This document shows positions 39,601 through 43,283 of a DNA stretch of 43,283 nt, one piece after another. The stretch's first letter is position 1, and every line of letters starts with the position of its first letter. A model generated the notes under the pieces. The model searched no databases. It was not told the origin of the DNA and saw only the letters and a list, made by a program, of their open reading frames with translations. Made by a program: the position numbers and the translations under genes. The stretch is taken from the NCBI GenBank assembly GCA_934167165.1, contig CAKPKG010000009.1, positions 1 through 43,283 of the forward strand. Reading direction: 5' to 3'. Origin of the DNA: an uncultured Clostridia bacterium. Its GTDB lineage: Bacteria > Bacillota > Clostridia > TANB77 > CAG-508.

Positions 39601-41970
39601 TTATTTTCTTATTTCTGCGCCAAATACTCTTTCTGCATCTGCTATTACTTTGTTGAATATTCCTGTTACTTCATCATCTGTTAGTGTTTTTTTGCTGTCA
39701 CTAAATGTTAATGAGTATGCTATTGATTTTTTGTTTTCGTCTACGTGTTCTCCTGTATACACATCAAATACTTCGATATTTGTAAGTAAGCTTCCTGCTG
39801 ATTTTTTAATTTGTTTTTCTATTATTGCTGATTCTAGGTTTTTATCTACTATAAATGCAACGTCTTTTTTGATACTTGGGAATTTTGAAAATTCTTTGTA
39901 TTTCATCTTTCCTACTTTTTTAGCAAGTAATTTGCTTAAGTTTATTTCCATTACATATATATCTTCTTTACTTTCTTTTGGATGTACTTTTCCCATAATT
40001 CCTACAGTATCATTATTTACAGAGATTAACGCACTTTGACCTGGATGCATTTCTTTTGGAAGTCCTTTGTTGTTTATAAAGCTATATCTTCCATTATATC
40101 CAAGGTAATCTAAAAGCTCTTCTGCTACACCTTTTAAAATATAGAAGTCTACATTTTTTGTATTTCCAATTCCTTCATAATATTTCCCAGACATAAGTAC
40201 ACATAGTTTCTCTTCTTCTATATAGTCCTCATTTACTTTTCCAAAGCCTTTTCCTATTTCAAATATTGATACATCTTTGTTGTTTCTTCCTAAATTATAA
40301 TTGTATATTTTTAAAAGTGATGGTATCATGCTATATCTTAATGTATTTCTTTCTTCTGTTAATGGATCTAATAATTTTATTGGTTCAAAATTGTCTGTTG
40401 TGAATTTTGAAACTTCTTTATCATTAATTAAGATATATGACATTGTTTCGTTTAATCCTAAACCTATCATTTTATTTCTTATTTCTCTTGTTGTTTTATC
40501 ATATTTTCCTGTTCTTGTTGGAAGCATTGGAAGTTTTCCTTCTATATTGTCAACTCCATAAATTCTTCCTACTTCTTCTATTAAATCTTCTTTTATTGAT
40601 ATATCCATTCTTCTTGTTGGTACAGTTACTGTAACATTTCTTCTATTTACTTTGTATTCAAATCCTAGTTTTCTAAATACATCTAATGTTGCTTCATCTG
40701 GAACTACTATTCCCAATAGATTATTTATGTCTTCAAAACTTATATCTATTTTTTTCGCTTCTTTGTTAGCTTTGTCATAAACTACTGTTCCTTTTGCAAT
40801 TTTTGCATCTGCATATTTTTCAAGTAATGCAACGGCTCTTTCTATAGCCATATATGTTCTATTTGGATCTAATCCTTTTTCGAAACGATTACTTGCTTCG
40901 CTTCTTAATATTTTTTTAGATGTACATCTTATTTTTACTCCATCAAATATAGCAGATTCTATTATAATATTTTTTGTATCTTCTTCAACTTCTGTTGAAA
41001 GGCCTCCCATAACTCCTGCTAGTCCAATTGCTTCTGTTCCATTTGTAATAACTATGTCTTCTTGATCTAATTCTCTTTCTATATTATCTAATGTTGTTAA
41101 TTTTTCGCCATTTTTAGCCATTCTGACTAAAATTTTATTACCTAATCTATCTGCATCATAAAAATGCAATGGCTGACCTACTTCTAGCATTACATAGTTA
41201 CTTATATCTACTACATTGTTTATTGGTCTTATTCCACTTGCTATAAGTCTATTTTTTATAAAGTCTGGGCTTTCTTTTATAGTAACATTTAAAGCTTTTT
41301 TTGCTAAAAATAAATTACAATTTTCAGTTTCTATTTCTACATTAAAGCTATCATTTACATCTTCGTTTTCTTCACTATGTTTTAAATCTATTTCCTTTAC
41401 AGGTTTATCATATATTGCTCCTAATTCATATGCCATACCTAAAATGCTTAATAAATCTCCTCTGTTTGCTGTAAGTTCAAAGTCAGCTACTTCGTCATCT
41501 AATCCCATGAATTTAATTGGGTCTTCTCCTACTGGGGCATCTTGTGGGAGTTCATGTATACCGTTTTTTTCTGTTTCGCTTAAAAATTTTGATTCAATTC
41601 CAAGTTCTAATAATGAACACATCATTCCATTTGATTCTTGCCCTCTAATATTTCCTTTTCTTATTGTTATATCTCCTGGAAGTTCTGCTCCTACTTGTGC
41701 CACTATTACTTTTAATCCCTTTCTAACATTTGGAGCTCCACATACTATATCTAAAATCTCTTTTCCAATGTCTACTTTGCATACATGTAAGTGATCTGAA
41801 TCTGGATGCATTTCGCATTCTTTTACTTCACCTATAATTAATTTTGTAGCATTTACTAATTTTTCTGCGCTATCATATTCATTTCCTACTCTTGTCATGT
41901 CTTCTGCCAAATCTTTTATATCTACATCTATATCTACATAGTCTTTAACAAAATTTTTACTTAGTTTCAA
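39601..41970 (-). CDS. pheT: Phenylalanyl-tRNA synthetase beta subunit
   Basis: With PheS forms the alpha2-beta2 enzyme. The 789-residue protein has a tRNA-binding OB domain (about 39-150: KLIIGEVKECEMHPDSDHLH, IVCGAPNVRKGLKVIVAQVG), B3/4 editing domain, B5 domain, the class II-like core and the C-terminal FDX-ACB domain (KEFSKFPSIKKDVAFIVDKN). Length is normal. TTG start at 41970, immediately after the pheS stop (TAATTG), with AAAGG upstream; translation is coupled. Confidence 0.97.
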   Translation of the reverse strand: MKLSKNFVKDYVDIDVDIKDLAEDMTRVGNEYDSAEKLVNATKLIIGEVKECEMHPDSDHLHVCKVDIGKEILDIVCGAPNVRKGLKVIVAQVGAELPGDITIRKGNIRGQESNGMMCSLLELGIESKFLSETEKNGIHELPQDAPVGEDPIKFMGLDDEVADFELTANRGDLLSILGMAYELGAIYDKPVKEIDLKHSEENEDVNDSFNVEIETENCNLFLAKKALNVTIKESPDFIKNRLIASGIRPINNVVDISNYVMLEVGQPLHFYDADRLGNKILVRMAKNGEKLTTLDNIERELDQEDIVITNGTEAIGLAGVMGGLSTEVEEDTKNIIIESAIFDGVKIRCTSKKILRSEASNRFEKGLDPNRTYMAIERAVALLEKYADAKIAKGTVVYDKANKEAKKIDISFEDINNLLGIVVPDEATLDVFRKLGFEYKVNRRNVTVTVPTRRMDISIKEDLIEEVGRIYGVDNIEGKLPMLPTRTGKYDKTTREIRNKMIGLGLNETMSYILINDKEVSKFTTDNFEPIKLLDPLTEERNTLRYSMIPSLLKIYNYNLGRNNKDVSIFEIGKGFGKVNEDYIEEEKLCVLMSGKYYEGIGNTKNVDFYILKGVAEELLDYLGYNGRYSFINNKGLPKEMHPGQSALISVNNDTVGIMGKVHPKESKEDIYVMEINLSKLLAKKVGKMKYKEFSKFPSIKKDVAFIVDKNLESAIIEKQIKKSAGSLLTNIEVFDVYTGEHVDENKKSIAYSLTFSDSKKTLTDDEVTGIFNKVIADAERVFGAEIRK

Positions 41971-43011
41971 TTAGTCCACATCCTTTCTATCAAATTGATT
42001 TAGGAATCTTACATCATTTGTATAGAAATACCTTATATCTGTAATTCCATATTTAAACATTGCAAGTCTATCAAGACCAGTTCCAAAAGCAAATCCTGTA
42101 TATTTTTCTGGATCATATCCATTCATTTTTAATACATTTGGATGTACCATTCCTGAACCTAAAATTTCTATCCAACCTGTTTGTTTACAAAGGTTGCAAC
42201 CTTTACCTCCACATTTAAAGCAACTAACATCAACTTCATAGCTTGGTTCTGTAAATGGGAAATAACTTGGTCTAAATCTTAATTTAGAATTTTCTCCAAG
42301 CATTTTTTTAACAAATACTTCTAATGTTCCTTTTAAATCTGCTAAACTAATATTTTTGTCTATTAATAATCCTTCTACTTGACCAAATTGATGTGAGTGT
42401 GTTGCGTCATCGTCTCTTCTATATGTTTTACCTGGGCATATAATTCTAATTGGTTCTTTTTCTTCATTTGCCATCATAGCTCTTGCTTGAACTGCTGATG
42501 TTTGTGTTCTTAAAAGATGCTCTGGATCAACATAAAAGCTATCTTGCATATCTCTAGCTGGATGCCCTTTTGGAAGATTTAATCTTTCAAAACAGTATTC
42601 ATCAGTTTCTAGTTCTGGACCTGAAACTACATCATATCCCATTGAAACAAATATATCTTCAACTTCTTCTATTATTCTATTTATTGGATGTTTGCTTCCT
42701 CTTTTTATTTTTGTAGCTGGAAGTGTAATGTCTATTCTTTCTCTTTCTAGCCTTAAGTTCATAGCTTTTTCTTTTAGTGTTTCTTCTACTTCTTTAATTT
42801 TACTTTCTAAATTATCTCTTACTTCATTTACAATACTTCCAATTACTGGTCTTTCTTCTGGAGATAAATCTTTCATTCCTTTTAGAACTGCTGTAAGTTC
42901 TCCTTTTTTCCCTAGGTATTTTACTCTTGCATTTTCTAGTTCTTGCAATACTTTACTGTTTGAAATTTCTGCTAGTGCATTTTCTTTAATTTTTGCAATT
43001 TGTTCTTTCAT
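41971..43011 (-). CDS. pheS: Phenylalanyl-tRNA synthetase alpha subunit
   Basis: Catalytic subunit of PheRS. It has an N-terminal coiled-coil arm (about 1-85), then class II motifs: GHPARDMQDSFYV, RTQTSAVQARAM, RPSYFPFTEPSYEVDVSCFK and a C..C..C..C cluster in CFKCGGKGCNLCKQTGW, and GFAFGTGLDRLAMFKYG (motif 3). Start set at ATG 43011 because AAAGGATGAT fits as its ribosome site; an in-frame ATG at 43023 overlaps it. The product is 346 residues. The gene is controlled by a T-box leader just upstream. Confidence 0.96.
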   Translation of the reverse strand: MKEQIAKIKENALAEISNSKVLQELENARVKYLGKKGELTAVLKGMKDLSPEERPVIGSIVNEVRDNLESKIKEVEETLKEKAMNLRLERERIDITLPATKIKRGSKHPINRIIEEVEDIFVSMGYDVVSGPELETDEYCFERLNLPKGHPARDMQDSFYVDPEHLLRTQTSAVQARAMMANEEKEPIRIICPGKTYRRDDDATHSHQFGQVEGLLIDKNISLADLKGTLEVFVKKMLGENSKLRFRPSYFPFTEPSYEVDVSCFKCGGKGCNLCKQTGWIEILGSGMVHPNVLKMNGYDPEKYTGFAFGTGLDRLAMFKYGITDIRYFYTNDVRFLNQFDRKDVD

Positions 43012-43042
43012 GTAATCAATCATCCTTTCTTTTTTATTCTAT

Positions 43043-43283
43043 TCAACAAAAAAATCGCCCTATGCAATAGGACGATTTTTACCGTGTTACCACCTAAATT
43101 TATTAATTAAATAATTAACCTCATTTATGCTATTAACGCTAGCTCACGCTTATATCTACTGTTATTTCAATATAAGACCTAAAAAGTGAAATTTCGGATA
43201 GACTTGTAATAAATAGGCTTTCAGCCTTTGACCTATTCTCTCTTAAATACATTTTAGCTATCTTACTTTGCTTTTTCAAACGG
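43043..43283 (-). promoter_or_regulatory. T-box leader of pheST, specifier TTC (Phe), cut by window edge
   Basis: Minus-strand leader with the T-box sequence GGTGGTAACACGG (around 43082-43094), which pairs in the antiterminator. Then comes the terminator hairpin AAAAATCGTCC / GGGCGATTTTT (43048-43081) with a T-run. Upstream lies stem I sequence with GCTGAAAGCC, and GAAATTTCACTTT holds the likely specifier TTC at 43190-43188. Uncharged tRNA-Phe would favour antitermination. The stem I base continues past the window. Confidence 0.88.

Overview
This is a low-GC window from a Gram-positive, spore-forming member of the Clostridia, probably uncultivated. Evidence: an alpha/beta-type SASP, YqfC, YqfD, BofA, a PdaA-like deacetylase, the era-yqzL-recO order, an Agr system and a T-box leader. 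I cannot name the species.

Most striking observation: five genes (a cpaF/tadA-type ATPase, recO, truA, a SAM methyltransferase, cdaA) are each broken in frame, seven breaks in all, and every break lies exactly at an in-frame CGG codon. In each case skipping only the C and reading the next three bases (GGN, glycine) restores a full-length protein with a glycine where the family has one (Walker A GKT, TruA ALGQ, TruA GNGF, and so on). truA and the methyltransferase each need two such events. I found no frameshift elsewhere. The only CGG codons I find read as ordinary arginine are three in a pair of tandem unknown genes (14160-15580) that look unlike their surroundings. The simplest reading is an unassigned or 'hungry' CGG codon where ribosomes shift +1, or CGGN decoded as glycine. 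This needs confirming against raw reads, the tRNA set and proteomics.

Layout. 1-588: 5' part of trpS. 723-12488 (minus): an eleven-gene operon for a Tad/type II-like pilus or secretion machine: a CpaB-like SAF protein, two MinD/CpaE-like proteins, a CpaF ATPase, a fused TadB-TadC membrane protein, a set of small single-helix pilin-like proteins (four begin MENA) and a large anchored surface protein. 12606-16249: HAD phosphatase, SASP, the tandem unknown pair with duplicated promoters and terminators, and hpf. 16327-23662 (minus): recO, yqzL, era, a DUF3048 lipoprotein-like protein, ybeY, a coiled-coil unknown, yqfD, yqfC and a pdaA-like gene. 23858-26745: agrA and agrC (plus) facing agrD and agrB (minus). 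26895-32486 (minus): methyltransferase, a small membrane protein, uvrC, hpt, bofA, yaaL-like and dgt. 32642-36396: rpsT, small membrane genes and serS. 36532-43011: engB, an unknown gene, truA, cdaA, a tiny membrane ORF, pheT and pheS, with a phenylalanine T-box at the window edge.

Intergenic gaps repeatedly hold copies or fragments of one palindromic repeat family (full copies about 110-135 bp) with AATTGGAATTTGTTTAATT-like ends and CACACCTC / CCTACGAAGCC inner blocks. I see no tRNA, rRNA, CRISPR array or intact insertion sequence.
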